Below are positions 15,718 through 23,523 of a stretch of DNA of 25,547 nt, piece after piece. Numbering within the stretch: position 1 is the first letter of the stretch; each line of letters opens with the position of its first letter. The notes beneath the pieces were generated by a model. It was not told the DNA's origin. It saw only the letters and a program-made list of their open reading frames with translations, and ran no database searches. This stretch comes from an uncultured Bacillota bacterium (lineage in GTDB: Bacteria > Bacillota > Clostridia > Oscillospirales > Oscillospiraceae), in the NCBI GenBank assembly GCA_937890735.1, contig CALACZ010000086.1, forward strand, positions 1 through 25,547, in the 5' to 3' direction. Made by a program: the position numbers and the translations under genes.

Positions 15718-16914
15718 ATGAACATCCTCGTCATTAACGCCGGCAGCTCGAGCCTGAAGTATCAGCTTATGGACCCGGATACCGGCGTCGTCACCGCCAA
15801 GGGTCTTTGCGAGCGCATCGGTCTGGACGGTAAGCTGACCCACAAGGCGCTGTCCAAGGGCACGAAGGTCGAAAAGGACATCCCCATGCCCACGCATAAG
15901 GAAGCCATCGAGGCGGTCATGAACATCCTCGTGGACGGCGAATACGGCGTGATCGGGTCCGTCGATGAGATCGACGCCGTCGGTCACCGCGTGCTCCACG
16001 GCGGCGATAAGTTCGTCGAGAGCTGCATCGTCACCGAGGACTGCAAGCAGGCGATCCGCGAGTGCATCCCGCTCGGTCCGCTCCACAACCCCGCCAACCT
16101 CATGGGCATCGAGGCGTGCGAAAAGGCAATGCCGGGCAAGCCCCAGGTCGCCGTGTTCGACACCGCGTTCCATATGACCATGCCGCCCAAGGCATACCGC
16201 TACGCCATCCCCACCAAGTATTATACCGACGATCATCTCCGCCGCTACGGCTTCCACGGCACGTCGCACCGCTTCGTCTCCAAGCGCTGCATCGAGCTGA
16301 TGGGCGGCGTGGAAAATGCGCACCGCGTCATCGTCTGCCACCTCGGAAACGGCTCGTCCCTGTCTGCGGTGAAGGACGGCAAGTGCCAGGATACCTCCAT
16401 GGGTCTGAGCCCGCTGGCCGGCGTCCCCATGGGCACGCGCTCCGGCGATATTGACGCGTGCGTCGTGCAGTTCATCATGAACAAGTACGGTATGTCCGCC
16501 GACGAGTGCCTGACCATGCTCAACAAGAAGTCCGGCGTGCTGGCGCTGTCCGACGGCGTGTCCTCCGACTTCCGCGATCTCGACGCCGCCGCCGCGCAGG
16601 GCAATGAAGCTGCGCAGCTGGCGCTGGACAAGTTCGCCTATGAAGTGCGCAAGTACATCGGCGCTTACGCCGCCGCCCTCGGCGGTGTGGACTGCATCGT
16701 CTTTACCGCCGGTGTCGGCGAGAACTCCGGCTCGATGCGCGCGTCCATCTGCGACGGACTCGAGTACCTCGGCGTGAAGCTCGACGCGGAAAAGAACAAG
16801 CTCCGCGGCGAAGAGGTCGTCATCTCCACGTCCGACTCCAAGGTCAAGGTCTGGGTCATCCCCACCAACGAGGAGCTCATGATCGCCCAGGATACGGCAG
16901 AGCTGACCAAGTAA
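15718..16914 (+). CDS. ackA: Acetate kinase
   Basis: AckA converts acetyl phosphate and ADP to acetate and ATP, the last step of acetate fermentation. The 398-residue protein is full length. It begins MNILVINAGSSSLKYQL with the conserved N7, and has AVGHRVLHGGDKF, FDTAFHMTMP, RRYGFHGTSHRFVS (active-site histidine), CHLGNGSSLSAV, DTSMGLSPLAGVPMGTRSGDID (nucleotide and phosphate contacts) and FTAGVGENSGSMR. AGGAG lies 12 bases ahead of the ATG, a slightly long spacing. It is a single-gene unit with its own promoter and terminator. Its usual operon partner pta is at the far left of the window on the other strand. Confidence 0.97.
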   Translation: MNILVINAGSSSLKYQLMDPDTGVVTAKGLCERIGLDGKLTHKALSKGTKVEKDIPMPTHKEAIEAVMNILVDGEYGVIGSVDEIDAVGHRVLHGGDKFVESCIVTEDCKQAIRECIPLGPLHNPANLMGIEACEKAMPGKPQVAVFDTAFHMTMPPKAYRYAIPTKYYTDDHLRRYGFHGTSHRFVSKRCIELMGGVENAHRVIVCHLGNGSSLSAVKDGKCQDTSMGLSPLAGVPMGTRSGDIDACVVQFIMNKYGMSADECLTMLNKKSGVLALSDGVSSDFRDLDAAAAQGNEAAQLALDKFAYEVRKYIGAYAAALGGVDCIVFTAGVGENSGSMRASICDGLEYLGVKLDAEKNKLRGEEVVISTSDSKVKVWVIPTNEELMIAQDTAELTK

Positions 16915-16926
16915 AAAATAACGCAG

Positions 16927-16960
16927 AACCGCCCGCTGCCACCCGGCAGCGGGCGGTTTT
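16927..16960 (+). terminator. Terminator after ackA
   Basis: A 14-base-pair stem (16927-16940 with 16945-16958) with the loop ACCC starts 12 bases after the ackA stop codon and ends in a short T run (16957-16960). Confidence 0.88.
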
Positions 16961-16977
16961 ACAATTTGCACGCAGCC

Positions 16978-17389
16978 GCCAATCGAGCCGTAGGGGTCGA
17001 TGCCCACATCGACCCGGCAATACGCAATCGCAAAAATGCACCCACCATCGGCGAATCCGTAAAACGTCCTGTAGGGGCGGACGACCCTGTCCGCCCGTGA
17101 GGCAATGACAAATTTGCCACAACGTATCGTAAAAACGTAAAATTGTCCGACACGCCGTAGGGGAGGGGTTCTACCCCTCCCGCGCAGGATGCACCATTAA
17201 AAACACACAACGAACGGCGACCACGCGACACGTCCCGTCCCGCATTGGTGCATCCGTTTTTTGCAGGTGCGTCCTGCCGGGCGGACAGAGGCGTCCGCCC
17301 CTACGGGTGCGCTCGTATTCACCTTGGTGCAGTCAAATTTGCGGCGTTATACCGCGCGGGAGGGGCAAGCCCCTCCCGCCGTTACGACG
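16978..17389. repeat. Cluster of GTAGGGG-hairpin repeats
   Basis: The gap between ackA and the anti-sigma gene holds no gene and at least five related units. Three are in plus orientation: 16990-17016 (stem GGTCGATG/CATCGACC), 17071-17097 (GGCGGACG-type stem with GTCCGCCC) and 17157-17183 (GGAGGGG/CCCCTCC). Two are inverted: 17280-17307 (GGGCGGAC with GTCCGCCCCTACG) and 17356-17389 (GGGAGGGG/CCCCTCCC then CCGTTACGACG). Every unit has GTAGGGG, or a variant of it, at one foot and a C/G-rich foot opposite, while the stem changes. Short direct motifs such as AGGATGCACC and its inverse GGTGCATCC (near 17185 and 17244) suggest further nested inverted repeats. Confidence 0.75.
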
Positions 17390-17395
17390 CATGAC

Positions 17396-18073
17396 CTATT
17401 CTGCCACCCTATAAAGGACAAATTCTCCCTCGCACTCCACGAGCACATAATCTTCATCGGGATACGCGTACACTGCGCAGCCGGTGAGCGCGCCGTCGCT
17501 GCTGTCCTCGACCGTGCCGAGCTGCGCGCCGCGCGCTTCGCCGTCGCCCGCCTCACCCGCCGTGTGCGCGGGGTCGTTTGCGGGGGCGGGGGTGTAATAC
17601 TGCCCGCCGAATACGATCCAGTCGCCGTCCGGCGCGCCCGCCTCGGCGGCTTGCGTTTTGGCGCTGCTGTCGCGCGGCGCTTCTGCGGGAGCGTCCTCCG
17701 CGGGGGCTTCCGTGACCGGCGCTTCCTCTGCTGCCGGGGCTTCTCCCGCCGCGGCGTCCGCCGTGGGCGCTTCCTGTGCGGCGGCGTATTCTTCAAATTC
17801 CGTCTCCGGCGCTGCCGCGCCGACGAGCGTGCCGCCGCTGTAGGCTCTGGCGTCGGCGCTGTTCTCTGCGACTGCGGCGGGCGCGGCGGTCTTGCTGCTG
17901 CCGAGCCAGTTCGGCAGCGTCAGCGCCGCGATGCCCACGATCAGCACGCAGCACGCCGCAAGCGCCGCAAGCGGCTTCCAGCGCGATGCCTGCCGCGCCG
18001 GCGTTTTTTCAGCGCGCGCGATCAGATCGTCCCCGACCTGCCCGACGGCGTGAAACAAATTTTCACCCTTCAT
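17396..18073 (-). CDS. Single-pass membrane protein, probable anti-sigma factor
   Basis: The 225-residue protein has a soluble N-terminal segment MKGENLFHAVGQVGDDLIARAEK, one membrane helix (about residues 33-54, PLAALAACCVLIVGIAALTL), an external low-complexity stretch rich in Ala, Glu and Pro (about 65-145) and a compact C-terminal part with WIVFGGQYYTP and DYVLVECEGEFVLYRVAE. The topology, and a start codon that overlaps the stop of the sigma gene (ATGA), suggest an anti-sigma factor that holds the sigma factor at the membrane. It has no HxxxCxxC zinc motif of the ZAS type. AGGAGGGG precedes the ATG. The family was not recognised, so the role is inferred from context. Confidence 0.7.
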   Translation of the reverse strand: MKGENLFHAVGQVGDDLIARAEKTPARQASRWKPLAALAACCVLIVGIAALTLPNWLGSSKTAAPAAVAENSADARAYSGGTLVGAAAPETEFEEYAAAQEAPTADAAAGEAPAAEEAPVTEAPAEDAPAEAPRDSSAKTQAAEAGAPDGDWIVFGGQYYTPAPANDPAHTAGEAGDGEARGAQLGTVEDSSDGALTGCAVYAYPDEDYVLVECEGEFVLYRVAE

Positions 18074-18630
18074 ACGGCGATCCCCTCCTGCTGTAAGAAT
18101 CTGCGCAGCTTCTCCCGCGTGCGCAGCAAGACGGATTTGACGGTGTTCGGCTTCATCGAAAAGCGCAGCGCGATGGCGTCGATGCCGTCCACAAACCAGT
18201 ACCGGCGCAGAAAAATATTGCACTCGCGCTCCGGCAGCCGCCGCAAAAACGCATCGATCAGGCGCGCCAGCTCCCGTTCGTCCACCACCTCGTCTACGCC
18301 GCCGCGCGCGGCGACGCATTCCGCCAGCTCGTCCAGCGCCAGCGGCAAATTGCCGCCGCCGCGCTTGTCTGCGCGCGAGGCTTTGAAGCGGTCAAACGAC
18401 AGATTGCGCGTGATGCGCCCCAAAAACGCCGATAAAATACCGGGGCGCTGCGGCGGCATGGCGTTCCAGGCGTGCAGCCAGGTGTCGCTGACGCACTCGT
18501 CGCTGTCCTCGCGGCTTTTGAGAATATTCATGGCGATGGCGCGGCAGTATGCGCCGTATTTCGCGTCCGTCTGCGCGATGGCGTCCTCGCTGCGCGCAAA
18601 ATACAGCTCGATGATCCCGGAATCGTCCAA
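18070..18630 (-). CDS. ECF-type sigma-70 family RNA polymerase sigma factor
   Basis: The 186-residue protein has sigma region 2 (YCRAIAMNILKSREDSDECVSDTWLHAWNAM, then FLGRITRNLSFDRFKASRADKRGGG) and region 4 (LPERECNIFLRRYWFVDGIDAIALRF, then MKPNTVKSVLLRTREKLRRFL), with no region 3, as in ECF factors. It resembles a group frequent in Clostridia that is paired with single-pass membrane proteins. The start is taken as TTG 18630 because GGAGG lies eight bases before it and no ATG is available in frame; the frame stays open further upstream. The signal it answers to is unknown. It may control its own promoter and perhaps others. Confidence 0.88.
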   Translation of the reverse strand: MDDSGIIELYFARSEDAIAQTDAKYGAYCRAIAMNILKSREDSDECVSDTWLHAWNAMPPQRPGILSAFLGRITRNLSFDRFKASRADKRGGGNLPLALDELAECVAARGGVDEVVDERELARLIDAFLRRLPERECNIFLRRYWFVDGIDAIALRFSMKPNTVKSVLLRTREKLRRFLQQEGIAV

Positions 18631-18698
18631 ATCATCCGCCTCCGATCTTCCTGACGATTTTTTTGCGCCCGCGTTGCATCGGACGCGCGATTTTTTTC

Positions 18699-18736
18699 AG
18701 TATAGCATGGAATTTGCTTCTTGCAAATGGTATAAT
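18699..18736. promoter_or_regulatory. Overlapping divergent promoters for the sigma gene and ymdB
   Basis: On the minus strand TTTGCA (18727-18722), a 17-base spacer and TATACT (18704-18699) point to the sigma gene. On the plus strand a perfect TATAAT (18731-18736) stands 24 bases before the ymdB start, with only a poor -35 (TGGAAT, 18708-18713). The two overlap, so their use may be mutually exclusive. Confidence 0.5.
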
Positions 18737-18760
18737 TCATACAAAAAGGAGGTGCGGCGG

Positions 18761-19537
18761 ATGGAGCTGCGCATTTTGGCGGTCGGCGACGTGGTCGGCG
18801 CGTCGGGCATTTTGTGCCTGAAAAAGAACCTGCGCGCGCTGCGGCGGCGCTACAATATCGACTTTGCCGTCGTAAACGGCGAAAACGCCTGCGGCGTGGG
18901 GCTTACGCCGCAGCAGGCAGAGATGATCTTTGACGCGGGGGCGGACGTCATTACGCTCGGCAATCACACCTGGAACCGGCGCGAGATCTGCCCGGTTTTG
19001 GACGAGTGCCAATATATCCTGCGCCCGGCGAACTTTCAGCCGCACCTGCCGGGGCGCGGCTGGGGCGTATTTGAGACGAAAGCAGGTCCGCTCGCGGTCG
19101 TGAACCTCATCGGGCGCTGCCATATGGATTTTACGCCGGACAATCCCTTCCGCGTCATCGACCGCGTGCTGGAAAAGGTGGGGGATATGCCGGTGCTGCT
19201 GGACTTCCACGCCGAGGCGACGAGCGAAAAGCTCGCCATGGGCTACTTCCTCGACGGGCGCGTGAGCGCCGTCTGGGGCACGCACACGCACGTTGCCACC
19301 GCCGACGAGACGATTTTGCCGAACGGCACAGGCTATCAGACCGACCTTGGCATGACGGGACCGATCGTGTCGGTCATCGGCGTGCGCCCGGAGCAGTCGA
19401 TCGCCAATTTCCGGGGCGAGCTGACCTCGCGCTACGAGGTCGCGCCCGGTCCGTGCCGCCTGCACGGGCTGGCGCTCACGATCGACACGAAAACGCACCG
19501 CTGCACGAGTGTAGAGAGGGTGGTGGCGGATGGTTAG
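18761..19537 (+). CDS. ymdB: YmdB-type metallophosphoesterase
   Basis: Members of this family (TIGR00282) are dinuclear-metal phosphodiesterases; the Bacillus protein hydrolyses 2',3'-cyclic AMP and affects biofilm and sporulation decisions. The 258-residue protein has GDVVGASG (D10), NGENACGVG (N39, E41), LGNHTWNRRE (N68, H69), LLDFHAEATSEK (H150) and GTHTHVATAD (H175, H177), the full set of metal ligands. ATG 18761 has AAGGAGG before it. The frame is open for 500 codons upstream, but that part lies over the sigma and anti-sigma genes and the repeats. It overlaps the next gene by eight bases. Confidence 0.92.
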   Translation: MELRILAVGDVVGASGILCLKKNLRALRRRYNIDFAVVNGENACGVGLTPQQAEMIFDAGADVITLGNHTWNRREICPVLDECQYILRPANFQPHLPGRGWGVFETKAGPLAVVNLIGRCHMDFTPDNPFRVIDRVLEKVGDMPVLLDFHAEATSEKLAMGYFLDGRVSAVWGTHTHVATADETILPNGTGYQTDLGMTGPIVSVIGVRPEQSIANFRGELTSRYEVAPGPCRLHGLALTIDTKTHRCTSVERVVADG

Positions 19538-20618
19538 GCTGCTGCACGCGGCGGATCTGCATCTTGATTCGCCGTTTTCCGCGCTCAGCCCCGAGCAGGC
19601 GGCGCAGCGCCGTCAGGAGCAGCGCGCGATGCTCACGCAGCTCACGGAGCTGGCAAACGCGCACGAGTGCGACCTCATGCTCCTCGCGGGCGATCTGTTT
19701 GACAGCGACAACGCCTATCCCGACAGCGTGGACGCGCTGCGGCGGGCATTTTCGTCCTGCCGCGCCGAGATCGTCATTGCACCGGGCAATCACGATTTCT
19801 GCGCGCCGGGCAGCGCGTATTTGACGGAAAAATGGTCGGAAAATGTCCATATTTTCACGAAACAGGCGCTGTCATATTTTGAGTTCCCGCAGCTGCACTG
19901 CCGCGTGTGGGGCGCGGCGTTTACATCGCCGGACGCGCCCGCGCTGCTGGAGGGCTTCTCCGCAAAGCGCGACGGAATGCTCGAACTCATGGCGCTGCAT
20001 GGCGACGCGCTGAACGCCAACAGCCCCTATAACGCCGTCACGCGCGAGCAGATCACCGCGTCGGGGCTGTGCTATCTCGCGCTGGGGCACATCCACGAAA
20101 AAAGCGGGCTTCAGCGCGCCGGGGAGACCTTCTACGCCTGGCCGGGCTGCCCGATGGGGCGCGGCTTTGACGAGCTGGGGCAGAAGGGCGTGTACCTCGT
20201 CACGGCGCAGCCGGGTGCGTGCACGGCGGAGTTTCTGCCCATTTTCGGGCGGAAATACGAAATTCTGCGCGCAGAGGCGGGGGACGACGCGCTGGCTGCC
20301 ATCCGGCAGGCGCTGCCAGCCGGCACGCAAAGCGACATTTACCGCATCATTTTAACGGGCGACGCGCCGCAGCCGGACCTCGCGGCGCTGCACCGCGCGC
20401 TGGACGGGCAGTTTTTCAGCCTTACGCTGCGCGACGAGACCACGCCCCGGCGCGAGCTGTGGGACGGCTGCGGCGAGGACACGCTGCGAGGGCTCTTCTT
20501 GCAGACGCTCCGCGCGCAGTACGACGCGGCGCAGTCGCAGGAGGAAAAGGCGCAGATCGCGGACGCGGTGCGGCTCGGTCTTGCGGCGATGGACGGAAGG
20601 GAGGCGCCGGCGTTTTGA
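19530..20618 (+). CDS. SbcD/YhaO-like DNA repair exonuclease
   Basis: This is a Mre11/SbcD-type calcineurin-like nuclease, the catalytic partner of an SbcC-like ATPase in processing DNA ends. The 362-residue protein has the five phosphoesterase motifs: HAADLHLDSPF (D9, H11), LLAGDLFDSDN (D55), APGNHDF (N87, H88), ALHGD (H157) and ALGHIHEKSG (H187, H189). A capping domain follows. Its composition and partner fit the Bacillus YhaO group better than canonical SbcD. It overlaps ymdB by eight bases and its stop codon overlaps the start of the ATPase gene, so all three are translationally coupled. Confidence 0.9.
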   Translation: MVRLLHAADLHLDSPFSALSPEQAAQRRQEQRAMLTQLTELANAHECDLMLLAGDLFDSDNAYPDSVDALRRAFSSCRAEIVIAPGNHDFCAPGSAYLTEKWSENVHIFTKQALSYFEFPQLHCRVWGAAFTSPDAPALLEGFSAKRDGMLELMALHGDALNANSPYNAVTREQITASGLCYLALGHIHEKSGLQRAGETFYAWPGCPMGRGFDELGQKGVYLVTAQPGACTAEFLPIFGRKYEILRAEAGDDALAAIRQALPAGTQSDIYRIILTGDAPQPDLAALHRALDGQFFSLTLRDETTPRRELWDGCGEDTLRGLFLQTLRAQYDAAQSQEEKAQIADAVRLGLAAMDGREAPAF

Positions 20619-22804
20619 AGATCCTCTCGATGCAGGCGAGCTTCGGCAGGCTGCAAAACGAGCGGCTGGAGCTGCATGGCGGGCTCAATATCGTGACCGC
20701 GCCGAACGAATCGGGCAAATCGACCTGGGCGGCGTTTTTGCTGGCGATGCTCTACGGCGTGGACACCAGCCAGCGCGCGAGCGCCGGGACGCTCCCCGCA
20801 AAAACGAAGTATAAGCCCTGGAGCGGCGCGCCGATGGAAGGGCGCATGGAGCTTCTGTGGCAGGGCAAAAAGATCACCCTCGAGCGCGCCAGCAAAGGGC
20901 GCACGCCGATGGGAGAGTTTCGCGCGTATGAGACGGACAGCGGGCAGGCAGTCGCCGGGATGACGGGCGAGAATTGCGGCGAGATGCTTCTCGGCGTGGG
21001 GCGGAGCGTGTTTGAGCGCAGCGCGTTCGTCGGGCAGAACGCTGCGGGCGTCACGTCCGACGCGGAGCTGGAAAAGCGGCTCTCGTCCCTCGTCACCACG
21101 GGCGACGAGACCGTGAGCGCGTCCGACACCGCAGCGCGCCTGCGCGACTGGCGCAACCGCTGCCGCCACAACCGCACGGGACTTCTGCCGCAGGCGGAGC
21201 AGCAGCGCGCGCAGGTCGAGGACCGGCTGACGCAGATTCACGAGCTGCACAAAAACGACCTGACGCTGCGCGCGCAGGAGGCGGCGCTTTCCGCGCGGCA
21301 GGCGGAGCTGGAGCATATCGTGCAGGCGCTGCGCGCGCAGGAGGCGGCGCGGGCGATGCAGCAGCGGGACGCGGCGCGGCAGGCGCTAATAGATGCGCAG
21401 GCGGAAGCCGAAGCCGCGCGCGAGCGGACGGTAAAAATTCCGCCGCGCGAGATCCTCACGGCGCTTTCGCAGCAGCTGGCTCTACTCCAAACGCAGGCGG
21501 CGCAGCCGCTCCCGCAGCCGGGGGACGCGCCGCACGCGCCCGCGTGCCCGGCGGCGTTTTCCGGGCTTTCGGAGACGGAAATTCCCGGGCGGGCGCAGGC
21601 GGACGCGCGCGAGGTCGAGCGGCTTTCCGCCGGAAAGCCGCGCCCGGTCGTGCTCCCGCTGATCCTGGGCGCGCTGGCGACGGCGGCGCTGCTGGCGTGC
21701 GCGCTGATCCTGAAGGACACCATCCCCGCCATTCTGGCGATCCCGCTCTGCTCGCTCACGCTTGCCCTCTGGCTGCCGCTGACGCAGCGCCACAACCGTC
21801 AGGTTGCTGAGAATGCAGCAAAGGCGCAGACCATCGCCGCCCGCTACGAGGGCAGACCGCGCGAGACGTGGGCGGCGTTCGCGGCGGAATATTGCGGCAG
21901 GCTCGCGCTTTACGCGCAGCAAAAGCGGCAGTATGACGCGCAGTGCGCCGAGCGGCAGGCGCGCGAGCAGGCGGTCCTGCAGACGCAGGCGCGGCTTTTG
22001 GGGCAGGTGTCGATGTTCGCGCCCGAGGCAAAAACACCCGCACAAGGCGCGCAGGCGGTGCAGGACGCGCTGCGCCTGCACGACGCAGCGGATGTCGCGC
22101 GCCGCGCGGCGGACGTGGCGCAGAGCCGCTATGACGCGGTGTGCGCGGCGCTCGGCGAGCAGAAAGCGCCCGCCGTCCTGCCGGATGCAGATACGGCGGG
22201 CTGGACGCTTGCCGCGGCGCAGCAGGCGCTTTTACAGGTGCAGACGCAGCGCGCGGAGGTGCGCTCCCGGCTCGACCAGAGTCAGGGTCGCGCAGCGGCG
22301 CTGGGTGACCCCGCGGCACTGGAAGCCGAGCGCGAGCAGCTCGCGGAGCGCATTGCACGGCTCACATCGCGCTACGCGGCGCTGGAGCGGGCGGAGGCGG
22401 CGCTCAGCCAGGCGGACGGCGCGCTTCAGACGCGCTTTTCCCCGCAGATCGGCAAACTCGCCGGCGAACTTCTGGGCGCGATGACGGACGGGCGGTATGA
22501 CACCGTCTTCCTCGACCGCAAGCTCCGCGCCGAGGCGCGCCAGACGGGCGAGAGCCTCACGCGGGAGCTGCTGTACCTCAGCGGCGGCACGGCGGATCAG
22601 GTCTACCTCGCGGTGCGCCTTGCGATCTGCCGCCTCGCCCTCGGCGACGACACCCCGCTGGTTTTGGACGACGCCCTCGTGCGCTTTGACGACGCGCGCA
22701 TGACCCGCGCCCTCACCCTTTTGCGCGAAGAGGCAAGGACAAGGCAAATTGTTTTATTCACCTGCCAGAAAAGAGAACAAGCCGCGCTGGACGAGATGGG
22801 ATAA
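20615..22804 (+). CDS. SbcC/YhaN-like ATPase with a membrane hairpin
   Basis: This is an SMC-like ATPase that would form the nuclease complex with the preceding gene product. The 729-residue protein has Walker A PNESGKST (30-37), long Ala/Gln/Arg-rich coiled-coil stretches (about 190-300 and 390-630), an ABC signature LSGGTADQVYLA (from 655) and Walker B PLVLDDALVRFDD (D685, D686). Where SbcC and Rad50 carry a zinc hook, residues about 345-391 form two hydrophobic helices (VVLPLILGALATAALLACAL, then IPAILAIPLCSLTLALWLPL), and no CxxC hook is visible. Bacillus YhaN-like proteins are the closest type. Start TTG 20615 overlaps the previous stop codon (TTGA) and has AGGGAGG before it. The frame is open further upstream but lies over the nuclease gene. 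Confidence 0.88.
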   Translation: MKILSMQASFGRLQNERLELHGGLNIVTAPNESGKSTWAAFLLAMLYGVDTSQRASAGTLPAKTKYKPWSGAPMEGRMELLWQGKKITLERASKGRTPMGEFRAYETDSGQAVAGMTGENCGEMLLGVGRSVFERSAFVGQNAAGVTSDAELEKRLSSLVTTGDETVSASDTAARLRDWRNRCRHNRTGLLPQAEQQRAQVEDRLTQIHELHKNDLTLRAQEAALSARQAELEHIVQALRAQEAARAMQQRDAARQALIDAQAEAEAARERTVKIPPREILTALSQQLALLQTQAAQPLPQPGDAPHAPACPAAFSGLSETEIPGRAQADAREVERLSAGKPRPVVLPLILGALATAALLACALILKDTIPAILAIPLCSLTLALWLPLTQRHNRQVAENAAKAQTIAARYEGRPRETWAAFAAEYCGRLALYAQQKRQYDAQCAERQAREQAVLQTQARLLGQVSMFAPEAKTPAQGAQAVQDALRLHDAADVARRAADVAQSRYDAVCAALGEQKAPAVLPDADTAGWTLAAAQQALLQVQTQRAEVRSRLDQSQGRAAALGDPAALEAEREQLAERIARLTSRYAALERAEAALSQADGALQTRFSPQIGKLAGELLGAMTDGRYDTVFLDRKLRAEARQTGESLTRELLYLSGGTADQVYLAVRLAICRLALGDDTPLVLDDALVRFDDARMTRALTLLREEARTRQIVLFTCQKREQAALDEMG

Positions 22805-22847
22805 TGTTTCGTTTCTTTACGGCAGCGGCGATTTGCAGAAGTTCCTT

Positions 22848-23392
22848 GGCTCTCCCTTTGGGAGAGCTGTCAGCGAAGCTGACTGAGAGGGTCGGTAGGG
22901 TCGCTCTTGACCCTCTCCGTCCGTCGCTGCGCTCGGACACCTCCCCCAAAGGGGGAGGCAAGGGCGTGCGGCGTACCGGCGGGTTTGCACAACGCAAAGG
23001 CTTCCCTTGGTGACCAAGGGAAGCTGTCAGCCAAAGCCTTCCCCATGTGGGGAAGGTGACTCGCGGAGCGAGACGGATGAGGAGAAGGGTTGTACGTTCT
23101 GAGCTATAGCGCGTTTGCACTATTTAAAGGCTTCCCTTGGTGACCAAGGGAAGCTGTCAGCTGAAGGCTGACTGAAGGGATCAGAACGTCGCAAATTTGC
23201 AGAGCGCTCTCCCACGGTAGTGCAGTAAACGTACACCTTCTCATCCCTTCCGTCACGGCTTCGCCGTGCCACCTCCCCTTGGTCACCAAGGGGAGGCTTG
23301 GGACAGCCAAAACGTGCCACATCTCAAAAACAAGTACCCTTCCCCTCATCAGTCCACTTCGCGGACAGCTTCCCCCCCGAGGGGAAGCCTTT
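22848..23392. repeat. Array of REP-like palindromic elements upstream of dnaA
   Basis: The 719-base gap between the ATPase gene and dnaA holds four related units: 22848-22960, 22999-23088, 23129-23298 and the partial 23340-23390. A full unit reads GGCTTCCC-type hairpin, TGTCAGC and a second hairpin with GCTGAC, TGA and a purine run, then a middle, then an inverted set with CCGTC-hairpin-ACCTCCCC. The hairpins differ: CTCTCCCTTTGGGAGAG, CTTCCCTTGGTGACCAAGGG, CTCCCCTTGGTCACCAAGGG and so on. Short open frames here are repeat-derived. No transposase is present. Confidence 0.8.
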
Positions 23393-23425
23393 TATTTTGC
23401 TTCTCTTTTTTTAATAATGTATCAC

Positions 23426-23454
23426 TTGCAAATTCATCATTTTTATGATAAAAT
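23426..23454 (+). promoter_or_regulatory. Promoter of dnaA
   Basis: TTGCAA (23426-23431), a 17-base spacer and TAAAAT (23449-23454) lie in a short AT-rich stretch right after the REP-like array, 70 bases before the dnaA start codon. I see no DnaA box in this leader. Confidence 0.65.
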
Positions 23455-23523
23455 ATTCTCGCATAATTTTGGAATTTTTCAGGTTGATTCCTGCTGCATT
23501 TTGGGGAAAAAGGGGGCTTTGCG

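Noticed and set aside
15664..17007. Open frame of 447 codons on the minus strand
   Set aside because: It is antisense to ackA and reads as a shadow; the ackA protein is unmistakable.
17261..18760. Upstream extension of the ymdB frame by 500 codons
   Set aside because: The added part covers repeats and the anti-sigma and sigma genes on the other strand and is Arg-rich and low in motifs. The start at 18761 has an AAGGAGG site and matches the family.
20219..20614. Upstream extension of the YhaN-like frame by 132 codons
   Set aside because: It overlaps the YhaO-like nuclease in another frame. The ATPase homology begins at the TTG codon 20615.
22848..23392. CRISPR array
   Set aside because: Repeat units are long, palindromic and unequal, spacing is irregular, spacers are not uniform, and no cas gene is near.
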